Assembly: GCA_021234155.1 (NCBI GenBank)
Contig: JAJEKV010000016.1
Span: 930,001 to 994,000, forward strand
Length of the DNA stretch: 64,000 nt
Source of the DNA: Isoetes taiwanensis
Lineage: Eukaryota; Streptophyta; Lycopodiopsida; Isoetales; Isoetaceae
Direction of reading: 5' to 3'
In this document: positions 1-11,587 of the stretch, in pieces
Numbering within the stretch: the stretch's first letter is position 1
Layout: every line of letters starts with the position of its first letter
Notes under the pieces: model-generated
The model's input: the letters and a program-made list of their open reading frames with translations, nothing else
Told to the model about the DNA's origin: nothing
The model's database searches: none
Program-made: the position numbers and the translations under genes

Positions 1-1811
1 TTGGCCTATGGGATCAAACAAAGAAGCGTATTAACTGTCGGGGTTAAAAAACCCCACCACGAAGGGTTTCAAGGAAAAACCTTAGCAATCCTCGTATCTT
101 GGTACAACGTACAATTGTATGGACCAGTTCAATCTTGTCGGAAGGGATACAAGCCCCGAGTCCTTGCATGTCCATAACCTCACGGAGGTATGACCCCAAC
201 AAGCCTTGATAGGTATTCAATATCATGCAACAGCTGGCGGGCACTAATGTCGAACATACGCTCGGATATGGGCAAACAGCTGGCAGTCTGAAGGGCATGA
301 TATTCATCTTGATAGCACACTAGCAGCAAAGCCTTTCCTCGTGCTTCTGAGCCCAACGTCTGTCTCAATGTAAGAGGCGTACTGCGCGTCTTGTGAATCA
401 TTAGAGGAAATTTGAGATCTCATTTATCCCCATAAGAATCCTTGATGGAATGAGCTACCCTCCATTAGCGCAGTGTCTGGCACCAACAACTTCATTCTTG
501 TGGAACACGCGCTTTTGATCCTTGTCAAAATATTTGCGGCGTTTATTGCATTAGATGCGGAATGAAAAGATCTTTCCAATGATGTATGGTTATGATGTAT
601 TTCCAATATGGTCATATCGCGTTAACCTTAAAAAATATGATTTTTGCTTATTTCTTATATATTTGTATCATTAAAGATATATGAATAGATTTATCACTAG
701 ATAGATCTTGTGAGAAAACGAACCCATTGCTATAAAAAGTTTTGAATCAGTTACGGATCAAAAGTTATAATGAAAAAATGATACTCGGAAGTTAGTTCAT
801 TTGCATTAATTCCTGGTACGCCACATATCTGGAATGAGATATCTTTGGAGCTCTTCTCTCTTATTGGACAGTTTAAAAAGGCGATATGGCATTTTAAGCA
901 TCCAATGGGACAAAATGTGATCTCATTTTTCACTCTAATGGGAAGCTATAAGTCTAAACTTCTTCATGGCGAGATGGATGTACAAATCTTGGTGTGGGCC
1001 TCTCATAGGCCTAGGATTGACTTCTTCGCGATAGTGTGCGGCTTAGTTGTCCGAACATCGCATCCAGGCTTGCGAGGAAGTAGCATCTAGATGCTGACTT
1101 AAGTGCATTGTGATCCTTCTTTGTCCATGCATATGCGCGTCTGTTTTGCTGTACACCCCAATGTGAGAACCAGCGGAGCTTGCTTGTCCTTCCAGCTGAC
1201 TTTGAAGTGAGGGACCACCTCACAGGAAGTAAATAATATGGCGTTCAAATGCAGCCCATTGAAGGGGTAAAGCACGTAATACGTAGTAGGATGTCGGTAT
1301 GGAGCTGTGGACTTTACCCCAAGAGCGTGCCAAGGAAGCTACGCACTGCTTTCGAGTCATTCAGTGTGGAGGGATATCAGGACCCCACGCCACGCCCCAT
1401 ACAAGAGAACATTTCGACCAAGGCCTAAACAAGTGTATTTGGTGGCCCCGGGCATCTGGCCTACGCCTTGTGGGCTGTTGTTACTTGCATGGCATATGAA
1501 CTCCAACTGCGTAACGCAACTGATGGCGGCATCCATGGGTGGTAGCAGAGAACTTCGATCCCCAAGAATACTTGTATGTCGAACCACCTCTACATCTTGT
1601 CCTTAAGTAAGTGAATGAGGGAAACCTTGGTGGGATAGCGAAATTAAGCGGCACCCTAGTTTTGGCCAAGTTAACTTCGCGTACCCGGTGAATGCGGCAA
1701 CAAGTGTCAGAGCATCGAGGAGGAGTGGCGTTGCATGTCCTCGGGAGTGATATAGACCAAAGAGGGGTTGACATCGTCGTATATAAGTTATAGGATTGTG
1801 TGATGCATGAG
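1..1811 (-). mobile_element. LINE fragment, copy 1 (3' half, decayed)
   Basis: Minus-strand remnant of a non-LTR retrotransposon. It aligns by eye with the plus-strand copy at 42425-44280 and the minus-strand copy at 52903-54110. Shared peptides include SCITQS..., VNLAKTRV and FPSFTY...R near 1480-1822, which follow the reverse transcriptase core. Position 1 lies just inside the element, because the other copies read GGCCTATGGGACCCAAAC here and then run into a TTCTA tail; the window cuts that tail off. Reading frames are broken many times (several overlapping ORFs of 60-113 codons), so it is inactive. The 5' end fades out near 1811, a typical 5' truncation. Family membership rests on visible similarity to copy 2, which carries the GVRQGCPLSP reverse transcriptase motif. 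Confidence 0.8.
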
Positions 1812-2801
1812 ATGGTAAACACCTCAGGTGCTCCCGGAAAGCCAATCTTCCAGCTAGTTTTAGATTACATAATGGAGAACTCGAGTGATATAATTGTTGT
1901 TATTCTATCTACAATTCATCCTATTGAGAATATAGAGATTACGATTGGATCTATCATCCTAAGCTCTTATAAAAAACATGTACTGAGTGTTTGATACAAA
2001 GCTCCGGTCTTGCAGAAATAGAGTTCTAATGGAAGACAGAGAACCTGTCTTAAGCACATTAGATGACACATTCGAATATATGGCCATTGTTGGGAGGCGA
2101 GTTTCTGTCTTAGCCACGTTCATGTGCATTTGTCCCTTTTTCCCATTATGGAATTCACTTTGTTATTATGCAGATATCAGCTTATAAAAGCAAGTTGTAT
2201 GGGCCTGGTTGAAGGGAAAAAATGGGTGGGCATATTGGAAGATGTTAGTGTGTTACTATTAGTGAATCTGACTAGCTATGGATTAGGATGGCATGTCACA
2301 TATCAAAATGACCTTAGCCAAAGAGCTTTTTGAAAGCATAACAAACACCTCCTTCTAGAAATTTTTCTTTTGTGCACCCTTTTTAACAAATATGATGAAT
2401 TGCAAAAATAAAACATGTGGGTTTTCACTGTTATTCGTTCGCCCATGGGTATAGTCATATGGTTAGTTAACGGAGGAGAATGGGTTGTACATAATGTTCT
2501 ACTTCTCAAGCCCTTAAATCACTTTGACAATACAATTAGATCATACACACAAGATGTTTCAATATCATTCATTAGTGCATCATATAGCCATATGGTAGTT
2601 GATGGAGAATGGATTTGGCAAATGCAAAGTTGTATCTATTTGAAGATGGTAGTATCTACTTGAAGAGGGTGGTAGAAGTAGCATGTATGCTACTTACAAA
2701 TGTTAAACTTGTTTAGTAAACGCTCTTTACTGTACTTGCAGTAGTTCTATGATAGACAGTCTCCATGATATCAATCAAAGAAAACCCAACAAAAGGTATA
2801 A
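1812..2801. other. Intergenic, nothing recognised
   Basis: AT-rich sequence with short open frames only (60-82 codons on both strands) and no domain, splice or RNA gene signal that I recognise. Confidence 0.5.
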
Positions 2802-2908
2802 GGTAACCTACGCCACCATACAGTTTCTGGAAGAAACCTGGCGGCGGCAGCCGCGAGTGGCAGTGCCGCCAGGTTTCTTCCAGAAACCTTCTGGTGGCAT
2901 AGGTTACC
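2802..2908. repeat. 107-bp near-perfect inverted repeat (hairpin)
   Basis: The left arm starts GGTAACCTACGCCACC at 2802 and the right arm ends GGTGGCATAGGTTACC at 2908. The arms pair over about 45-50 bases with a few mismatches and a short GC-rich loop around 2848-2860. It contains TTTCTGGAAGAAACCTGGCGG and its complement. It looks like a small foldback or MITE-type element, or the source of a hairpin RNA. No clear target duplication was found. Confidence 0.75.
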
Positions 2909-3086
2909 ATACGTGGCCTTCATGACCCACAGATTACCTCGCATTCCCTGTTTTCTGGTTTTTTTAATATCAGAGCACGAATATCATCTGAATTCGCTGT
3001 TTCTTCTCTTGATTTTTAGGTTGCTCTTGATTTTTTTGGCGAAGATCGGCTATGGCAGTTGATGCAGAGCTTGGAAGCTTCTGGCT

Positions 3087-3186
3087 ATGGCTCAGGGCAT
3101 AAAATAGTCCGGCTATGGCATGAAAAAGCTTACAGAATGGCTCAGGACATAAAATAGTCCGACTATGGCATGAAACAGCTTACAGA
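3087..3186. repeat. 50-bp tandem duplication
   Basis: Two units, 3087-3136 and 3137-3186, each running from ATGGCTCAGG through a CTATGGCATGAAA core to a CTTACAGA end, with a few mismatches. Both contain the CTATGGC word that recurs around this region. Confidence 0.8.
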
Positions 3187-3354
3187 ACTTCGAAATAGAG
3201 AGATCCGGCGAAGTCATGGATGGCAAAGAACTGCTTTGCAGAACAGAGCTATCCGGGCGAAGCTATGGCAGAGAAGTGAAAATGCGGCCAAGCTATGGCA
3301 GAGCCCTTTTCAGACGAACTGTTTGAAAACTCTGTTGGCGGCACCGCTAAACTG

Positions 3355-3482
3355 CCGCCAGAAAAAACACCCAAGAATTACCTGAAACTAGAAACAGCTG
3401 TAATCTCAAGTACTCTGTCCGCCAGAAAAAACACCCAAGAATTACCTGAAACTAGAAACAGCTGTAATCTCAAGTACTCTGT
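3355..3482. repeat. 64-bp perfect tandem duplication
   Basis: Units 3355-3418 and 3419-3482 appear identical by eye. Each begins CCGCCAGAAAAAACACCC and ends AAGTACTCTGT. A perfect copy implies a recent duplication or an assembly artefact. Confidence 0.85.
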
Positions 3483-4639
3483 GGGTCGTGAATGTTACAA
3501 AACTTGCAGCATTTATGTGCAAATTTATGTGCTAATTGAAGGGCATGTAAAAGGAAATGGAAGATCCTACCATTTCGCATCATTCACGTTATTTGCATCG
3601 TTCTGACTTCAAAGCCTCCCACCGCGCAAATTTAGCTGAGGAAATTATCAATAGTGGATCTCATTACACATGTAATTACACATGTATGGAGCCATGTAAT
3701 TACACATGTATGAAGCCAAAGAAATGTTTGCGGCGGCCTATAAAAATTAGATATTAGAATATTAGTGTCACCATCCTAGCATCATCAAATGCATCATCAA
3801 ATGTTATATGCCAAGTATATAGCGATTAGCCGTACATTTTTCTAGTCTTGGGGGACCACTAGTGTGATTAACACGCATTTGTGTGTTGAAGAACCATTAG
3901 TGTGATTCCACCCCACGCCTATATTCGTTCTGCTCATCTTCCCTTCTTTTTTCTCTCTTTTGATGGTACACTATCAATAGTAGAGTTGCATCCAAAGATC
4001 CGGCCACATAAGAGAACAAGTTATCAACACATGTATTCCTTTTTCTCCTTATTTTCACTTCTCATTTTTTCTTTTCCCTCTCAATAAGCTAATAAAGGGC
4101 CGTTATATACAACAGAAATGCTTCTGCTACATCTTCCACAGATCCGGTGCCAGTCTCTAAAGATGCTGCAGCACGACAATACAAGAATATGGCAGACCCT
4201 CAGCCATTCAAGCATCAGAGTCGGGATAGCACATCATCGTGATGCTCTACATATATGTCTAGAACATAAACTCTAGAACCAGAAAGCCTTGCCATAAGGC
4301 AGCAACTAAAATCAAAGAGCGTTGGCTATCATGAAAATCTTCAAATAAGATAACTCTTCCCTCCTTGATAACCAACCAATTTCGTTTTCTTTCTTAAAAA
4401 TCCTCTCTCAACCTACCAAACTTCTCTAATGCTAGAAACTCTCTGCATCGCAATATCGTCTCGTATTGACATCCTAACATGTTCCTTCAGAAACAATAAG
4501 TGCGCCAGAGTTAAAGATGAGCATTAGAACTTTCCTCGACAATATCAAGATCTCCTCTTTGTGCACTTTAGCAATGCAACTTACTGCCAAGCAAAAAGAA
4601 TCACATCAGCCTTTCAAGACAAACTGATTTACATGCATA

Positions 4640-6022
4640 TCTGATTTTGGATCAAACATGGAGAATGTTAACCAAGAAACCTACACCAATCCAAGAGTGG
4701 GAATGTGCACTTTTTGGCTGGGACAGAAATTGCATATGCAACAGCCTGTATGCCAATCACCATAACGATTAACCAAGAGCTTACAACTCATGGTCCTATT
4801 TGCTCAGGCTTAAATTCTGTGATTAGAGTGGCATGTTCTTACCAAGAGTGTTGAACTGGCGACATTGGTAGGATATGACAGTAAAATATTCTCAGACTCG
4901 TAAAGAAGATCTAAAACCTCCAAACCAGTTTGTAGTTTTACCAATTTCCCCACCTTTGCAATGCACCTGAACTTCACAACTCTATGTCACCACTTGGACT
5001 GATCATTGAAACCCTATTGCAAAGATGAACTAATTTGAACCACCAGATGGTTTTCAGATCAAGTGAAATACTAATGTTGAGCTTCCTAATGCTCTATAAA
5101 AAAATATGCCGACGTAGTACCTAAGATTGAATAAGAGGTCCTTTAAGACATCACTAAGGAGATACCCAGTCCCTATATCGAACTTCAATGCCTACACAAG
5201 ATCATATCATTATGGTCAGAAATCCTAAGCGGATACAAAGGATTTTACAAAAGAAACTTGCCTTCATTAACATTATTTCCTAGCATGTTCAGCGTAGACA
5301 AATGATTTCCCATGCAAAAACAAAGATGAGCATCATCATAAGCATGTCATTAACAAGCGCTGGTATGGCATTACACAAACTAGCCTACAAAAGTACAGGA
5401 ACTTACTAGGCTACAAAAGCATGTGACTGTTAACGAAAGATTTGGAGAACAATTTCTTCTTTTGGAGTCTATTAGTAACTTACCATATCAACAAAATCTC
5501 TCTTTGTAAAATGCATGTCAGCTATCAGTTCATTGGCCAAGTCCTTGAGGGATAAAACTGACAAGGTCCTGGTTTCATGTATCTATTCCAATGGAGTTAA
5601 GTCATGCTATTCTTGCTAGATATTTGATGGATCTCAAAGCGGCAGCAAAAGTACCTTAATTGCAATCCACAAGAAAACAAGTCCAAAAAACTGCAAGCTA
5701 AATTTGCCTTTGGCAAGGGCTAGCATCTCCGCATCTGGTGCCAATTTCCTAGACTGACTAAAATTTCCGTCCAACATGGTAAAATTGTAGCTAGGTACTA
5801 CAAACCAAATGCATGCAATCTGATACAGAACCTTTCAAGCCAAGGAAGGAAACGGTCTGCAAAGAAGGATAATGCGCAATATTTCGTCACAGATTGGACC
5901 TTAAGAACCTAAAATTAACAGGAAAATAAGCAACGACGCCTTTCAATTAATTGCTAATGAGGTTCTACCTGAGAGGCATGAAGAAGAAGGGCGATGGCGT
6001 CCCTGCGCTCGTCCGAGGCCAT
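4640..6022 (-). CDS. Small multi-exon gene of unknown function
   Basis: Reconstructed from splice sites; no single exon is long enough for an ORF scan. The start codon is at 6022. Exons (minus strand) are 5969-6022, 5832-5856, 5484-5557, 5121-5191 and 4843-4966. Donors read CAG/GTAGAA, AAAG/GTTCTG, ATG/GTAAGT, TTAG/GTACTA and TTG/GTAAGA; acceptors read TTTGCAG, CTTGTCAG, TTGTGTAG and TTCAG. Reading phase is kept across all four junctions and gives 116 codons. The peptide begins MASDERRDAIALLLHASQ; later pieces include KDLANELIADMHFTKRDF, GYLLSDVLKDLL and LQTGLEVLDLLYESENIL, a mostly helical-looking, leucine-rich protein. The last exon is uncertain: an acceptor near 4759 would add about 25 codons, and one near 4580 would give an immediate stop. 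The 25-base second exon is the weakest call. I do not recognise the family. Confidence 0.55.
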
Positions 6023-7079
6023 GCAAAGCGATAGAAGGCCAAATTTTGAAAGAAAGGCAAATGACCTTTACATCTGCTAAACCTAGCTAACCCCAGCCAG
6101 GTGACCGATTTGCTGCGATTCTAGCTATGCCACGTGTCATGCCACATCAGCTTTTTTTTTTATCACAACCTTTAGATCTTCTAATTTATGAATAGACTGT
6201 AGGAAAAATAAAAAAGCCAGGGCTCTTTTTTTAACCGTTATCTTTGGCGCTCGATCTTGGCGCTCGCCTTGGCTATGGCGGCCCGTCCCCGCCTGGCTAT
6301 GGAGGTCCGCATATTTTACTGCCTTACTACTTTGAGCTATGGCGTCTGTTCCTCAAAGCTCAGCTATGCGGAGGCTGGCGTTTAGCACAGGTAAGGAATC
6401 TAACTGGCTTGAACATTCCGCTATGAAATGCACTGAGCATCCTAATTAGGTTCCATCTATGGCGAATCGATGCAGAGGTCGACCATGGCGCTAGATATGG
6501 CACATGAAAATGGCGATTAACCCCGCAAGGATTCTAGTAAGTTTTCCATTGAGCCTCAGAAATGTTTTTCCATGCCGAGTTTGCCCCTGCTGCTTCGTCC
6601 TTCTACTGTGTTAGGTTTATTTTTAGATTCCGTAAGAACGGACTTACCCTAACCTCATTCATATGGCTGCAAGTTTTGTTTTTGGAGCTCGGGATGTCAA
6701 ACGAACTGTTCAGATTTAATTCGACAAGCCTCCTTTGAAGAGCCTCATCTCTAATGCTCAGTTTGGTGCAATAACACGGTTTCTTTCTTTTTCTAGTTCG
6801 ATTTAGGGTCTTCTTTAATCTTTTGTCTGCATTTTATGAATGGCGGTGCATCTACTCGTGGGCTTCTACAGCAGTCATATGCAGATGAAGCTTGAGCCTA
6901 GAAATAATACAGCATAATCCTACAATCTACAATAGCTGAGAAAGGACAAGCATCATAAGATGGAGCACCTTCTTTATTTTGTCTCTTTTGGTTCTTGGAA
7001 TAACTAGGGTTCAAATCCCCTGCCTCTCTTCTCTGCATAGATCTAAAGAACAACCAATGATAAAACTATCTTTGGTATA
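6023..7079. other. Intergenic, upstream of the unknown gene
   Basis: Contains the likely promoter of the minus-strand gene that starts at 6022. Between 6240 and 6500 there are several GCTATGGC words. A donor-like CAG/GTAAGG lies at about 6389 on the plus strand, but I found no matching exon set. No gene called. Confidence 0.4.
6131..6136. promoter_or_regulatory. G-box (CACGTG)
   Basis: CACGTG within CCACGTGTCATGCCACATCA, about 110 bp upstream of the start codon at 6022. G-boxes bind plant bZIP and bHLH factors. The match is to the core only, so function is inferred from position. Confidence 0.4.
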
Positions 7080-7583
7080 ATAATATAACAGCAACATCCT
7101 CGACGTTCAAGATGCAACATAATAGTGACGAGCTTGCAATATAATATCGACGTGTGAGGCACATTACATCGATGTCTTGGACGTTGCAAACATGTCGCAC
7201 ATGACGTCTTAAACGACGTCGCATGTGCGACATGACAGCAACGAGATAACGACGTAACACCAACGTATTAAGGACATTAGACCGACGTCCTGGACATTGC
7301 AAACACATCGCAAGTTACGTTGCAAACGACGTCACATATGCGACGTGAGAGCAACGAGAGAACAATATAACACCGACGTATTAAGGACGTTACACCAATG
7401 TTGCGGATGTTGCAAATGACGTTTTACCTGCGATGCGACGTCGTGCGGCAACGAATCCTAGGCGACGTCATTTGCAACGTCTATGCAACGTTTTCAAGAC
7501 GTTTATATGCGACGTCTAACGTCTCTGATACATCGATTCTACGTTGCTAATGACGTCATTAAACACCTCTTTTGTAGAAGTGA
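7080..7583. mobile_element. ACGT-rich subterminal array, CACTA-like transposon end
   Basis: About 23 ACGT words occur in roughly 480 bases, most as GACGT, AACGT, GCGACGTC or TGCAACGT, against about two expected by chance. On the minus strand the array ends at 7583 with CACTTCTACAAAAGAGGTG, which resembles the CACT(A)-type termini with a following CAAAA of En/Spm (CACTA) transposons. Those elements carry dense subterminal transposase-binding repeats. The other terminus and a transposase were not found, so this is a fragment or a deletion derivative. Confidence 0.5.
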
Positions 7584-7699
7584 TCGGAGATGGCTGGCAG
7601 AGGTTAGATCAACCTTACTTTGCATAAATCAAATGAAGTTCTTAGTTGGAGCTTTTCGAGTCTCAAACTGTAAACATGTCAACCTGAGATTTGCTTTCT

Positions 7700-8035
7700 A
7701 ACATTTGAAATTGTTAGAGTACTACATGGATACTTTGCATTAGCCAATCTTGTGGGTGCAGATTAAACTTCTGCTTGAAGTCCTCCCATGATAAAAGCTC
7801 CCCCTGTGAATACCAATCGCCAACATAATTGATTCCACGTGATGACCACCTTCTCCGAATCCTCATGTCCACTAGAGAAAATAGGGGCTTCGGATTACCA
7901 TCAGTTTCTATGGCTAACCACCATATCGACATTGCAATGGAGTGGCAGTTCTCTACATTCAGGTGCCATAAACCCCTCATTGACTCCCATGCTTTAAGTA
8001 ATCATTTCAAAAAAGGTGAAGCCCCTGAGAAAGGC
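7700..8035 (-). mobile_element. L1-type LINE, downstream part, split by transposon
   Basis: Minus-strand frame 7980-7714 includes WYSQGELLSWEDFKQKFNL, a kind of sequence that follows the reverse transcriptase in plant LINEs (zf-RVT region). It is the continuation of the LINE at 15747-18190: the two parts join across the ends of the 8040-15741 transposon, which duplicated the target CTTTAG (8035-8040 and 15741-15746). The 3' end near 7700 is not defined. Confidence 0.65.
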
Positions 8036-8039
8036 TTTA

Positions 8040-8103
8040 GGGTGCAAAATCGGTACTGGATAGCAGAAATCACCGTCCGGACGCCGCTTACAAGTGCTTA
8101 AAA
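8040..8103 (+). repeat. Left terminal/subterminal inverted repeat
   Basis: Starts GGGTGCAAAATCGG and carries AAGTGCTTAAAATCGG at 8092-8107. The first 13 bases match the right end with one mismatch; further in, only the AAGTGCTTAA word is shared. Confidence 0.75.
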
Positions 8104-8364
8104 TCGGCGTGTTTTAAACACGACGTGCGTGATTGATCAATTGACATGTAGGGTGCGCGCCCGTCAAATGACAGACTGAAAGAATCATGAGCTTGAATGG
8201 TGCCGGAAACATGAATGCCTGTAGCCCGCCATATTCGTGGATGGCGGGCTTACCCATCTTGAATTCAAGCAAAATGGAGGGACTAATTGTTTCCAAGGAT
8301 TGCCTGAACCAAAATTCAACAATTTGCCCTCACCAATTTTGCAATACACAGAAATCCGAAAGAG

Positions 8365-11078
8365 ATGAAACCCAATTCCTCTCCCCGTTCACCTTACAAA
8401 GCCATTGATGCAGCAAGGAAGAAAGATCAAAGGCAGAGATTATATGCAAAGAAGGTAGCAATGAAGAAGAATTCCCCTTCTAAAGATTCGCCTTCAAAGA
8501 AAAATAAGAAATTGAGACTGAGTGACTGCAGAATAAGAGAAATTTCAGGAGAAATTTTTGAAGTATTGAACCAAATTAGTACAAATGTTGATGACAATGA
8601 CAAAGGCCGTATCCTTGACAGTCTTCTTTGAAGGGCAAGGGATTTACCAATTGCTTCTATAAAGAAATCTAAGCAGGTTACTATGGCCGAGCAAATGGTG
8701 AAGAATTTGAAGGAAACAATGCAAGAACATAAGTATGAGAGGAATCATGACATGCTTCGTGCAAGAAAGTCCACCCTGATAATGGCAGCAGCAGGTACAA
8801 ATGGTGTCAAGCCTATGAACCAAACAGAAGTGGCCAGATTGCTCAGCATCCCCCAGAAAAACAATTTCAAATGCTTTTCAAAAAAGGGTGCAAGCTAACA
8901 AAGGGGAAGGACCTTGGTCAATGTTCAGGAGGAGGAAGCGGATGGATAGAATGTTAGATTACAATAGAGAAGCTGTTCTCAAGTTCTGGACAAAGAATAC
9001 AAGAGTTTCTCTATACAAGAAAGACGTGAGGAGGTATGTATCAGAGACAGGAGTAAAGATGGAACATCCAATTCACCTTCTTGAAGTCAGCCAAGTAAGT
9101 ATTCATCCTATATTGTAGGGTTCATTATATGTAGCATTTATTTGGCATTCACACGATTTCCCTGCAGTTGCAATTCTACCTCAGGTTTAGAGAGGAGAAT
9201 CCTGATATCAAAATTGCATTGCAGACTTTTGAGAGGTTGAAACCGAGTTTTGTAAGGAGGATGCGTGAAAGGCATACATGTTGTTGCATCTACCACTTGA
9301 AATTTGAATACATCATGCAGGGATTGAACAGCATGAGAAAATCGGGTGGAGTTCATGACAATTGCAACTGCCACTGTGATATTTGTGGCCCTAGCGCAGA
9401 ATGTGCAGCCAAGGAGCATACAATCAAGTGCACTATGGAGACAAGTGGTCTGCAGGAAAGGTGATGATGAGGCGTGGTTTGATCATAACTGCTTGATGTT
9501 GGCGTGTAAAAAATGTGGGTTGGATAGAATTAGAAAATGTCCACATGAAATGGATGGCACAGGTTCATTACTAGTTACTTGGAAGATATTTGAAAAGCAA
9601 CCTGTGGACGAGGACAGAGAATTCAGGGATCCAAGAAAGGCTTTGAGGTACAAACCTGTCTTAAGATTAGTACAGAAAGAGAGAAGTTCCAAAGAGTTTC
9701 AAGAGGATGTGAAGAAGGTAATATCAGATTTTGTTCCACACAATTACATAGCACATTGGCAGGCCAATCACTTTAAACAGTGTGTGTCATCATTTCCAGA
9801 AGATACAATTGTATCTGTTATTGACTTTGCAGAAAATTACAGCACCAAGATTCAGAATGAGCCCCAGTCAATGCATTGGCATACAGACCAAGTTTCTATA
9901 CTTGTTCACATAACATATAGACATGACAAAAGTGCTGATATTCCTGTTCCTGTGCAAACAGAAGAAGACTCTCCAAAGAAGAAAAAAAAGAACAGAAGAT
10001 TGGAGCAGATCAGGAATAGACTCAACAAATGGTAGGAAGATCATAAAAGCGACTCACTTTTACATTTCTGATGATAAAGTGCATGAGTCATTATTTGTGG
10101 AATACTGCCTACAAAAGCATGCTGCATGGCTTAAGGAACAGGAAATAGAGTATGAGAAGCATTGGATTTGGAGTGATGGCTGCTCGTCACAATTCAAGTC
10201 AGCAAAACCTTTTTTTTTTTTTAGGCAGCTACTTCACAATGAATGACAAGGAAAGAGTGTGGAACTACTTTGCCACTGCTCATGGTAAAGGTGAACATGA
10301 TGGTGCAGGTGCTGTTACCAAAAGGCTGCTAAGTAAGGAACAACTCAAACCCAATAGTGTGCAACTGAGACATGCTAAAGATATTGTAAAATTTCTGTGT
10401 ACATATTTCAGCAGTCTACCAGTTGATGAAACAGATGAGATCAAAAGATATTTTTGGAAAATTGAACCTGTTGTTGTGGCAAACATGCAAGAATATGAAA
10501 TTGAAACACTTAAAGGCACAAAGAAGATTCACTGTATCAGACCTGTCAGCAGGAGTAGACCAAATAGGCTTGCTCATAGATGCCTGTCATGTTCTTGCTT
10601 GTTTTGCATGGATCAGAATTGGGACTCCTGCATCAATACAGGTAGATTTGGAAAGTGGGAGGTAACTGACTTAAAACCAGGAGTTGAGAAGAAAAAGGAG
10701 ACTCTTGAACAAGCCAATGAATGGATCAGTAATTTGATAGAGGTAGATGACAATTTTGCAGTGAATGCTGTGGTAGACAATTTAGAGGGTGTGGACTTCT
10801 ACATCCTCAAGTGCACAAAACCCAAATGCACACTTGAAGATTCATACAAAGATGGATGGGGGCAAAAATTTGGAGTGCATGAGGTTATCTTAAGTGGACA
10901 GTATTATCAATTCTTGGGTAATTACATGTTGCTCACTAAACAACCCGAAGCCTCCGTGCACAGCCATGTGGTAAGATATCCTAAAATTGATATGGACAAA
11001 ATAGAAGGCACAGACATGTACAAAATTTCACAGGAGACCCATGAAAAAATTATGGCCAGTCTCCCAATAACATTGTAA
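8365..11078 (+). pseudogene. DDE-like transposase gene, multiply broken
   Basis: Candidate transposase of the enclosing element. A Lys-rich N-terminus starts at 8365. One intron is clear, 9095-9167 (CAA/GTAAGT ... CCCTGCAG/TTG). Lesions seen: in-frame TGA at 8629-8631; frameshift in an A run near 8880; frameshift near 9455; frameshift near 10030; frameshift in a 13-T run near 10215. After conceptual alignment the order is a Cys/His cluster (HDNCNCHCDICG, about 9355; CKKCGLDRIRKCPH, about 9510), VIDFAENYS (about 9820), WIWSDGCSSQFK (about 10168), then NYFATAHGKGEHDGAGA (about 10265). The spaced acidic residues in the last three blocks look like an RNase H-fold DDE/D triad. Several lesions sit in homopolymers, so sequencing error could explain some of them. 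Superfamily not assigned. Confidence 0.6.
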
Positions 11079-11099
11079 TTCTTTGACACTTAACCAAAT

Positions 11100-11587
11100 T
11101 GATTTAATTCTTTGCAAGTGATTTGTTGTTCCAGCACCTAAGCACGTAAGCACACATTTGTATATATATTAATAATAGTGAGGATGCACAAGGGTGGTGT
11201 GCATGGACACGTACTTCGAAATGAAGATTGAATTGTTGTTTAAGAATGTACATTTGTGACATTGGAATAACATTCAATTATTTATTGTTAACCATCACTA
11301 TCCCAACATTCTTGGCAAAAATATAGTGTCAAGGCATTTCCTCGATGTAACATGTGTCAATTCCAATAGTCATACGAAATATTTAAGCCTGATTACGAAT
11401 TAATTGTTTCAACGGCGTGTGAGGTTTTTTTTTAATCGGCGCCTAAGCATAGGATTTAAGCACTAGGCGCCTAATCATAGGATTTAAGCTCTTCTTACAA
11501 GCTCACGCTTCCGCCTTAAGCCGGCTTCTTACGCCCAAATCCTCTTCTTACGCCCCAGTCCTCTTCATTCCGTCTATTTTCGGCACC
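11100..11587. other. Spacer between transposase and acidic gene
   Basis: AT-rich, no coding signal. Carries TAAGCAC words near 11140 and 11447 and two copies of GCATAGGATTTAAGC-like sequence (11434-11490), just upstream of the acidic gene, perhaps part of its promoter. Confidence 0.4.

Larger units (their letters stand above)
2909..4639. other. Intergenic with short direct repeats
   Basis: No gene recognised. The stretch holds two tandem duplications (listed separately), many copies of GCTATGGC between 3040 and 3300, and an ATTACACATGTAT repeat at about 3663-3710. Confidence 0.5.

Noticed and set aside
6244-6426. Plus-strand 60-codon frame followed by a CAG/GTAAGG donor-like site
   Set aside because: No acceptor or second exon could be matched, and the region is full of GCTATGGC repeats.
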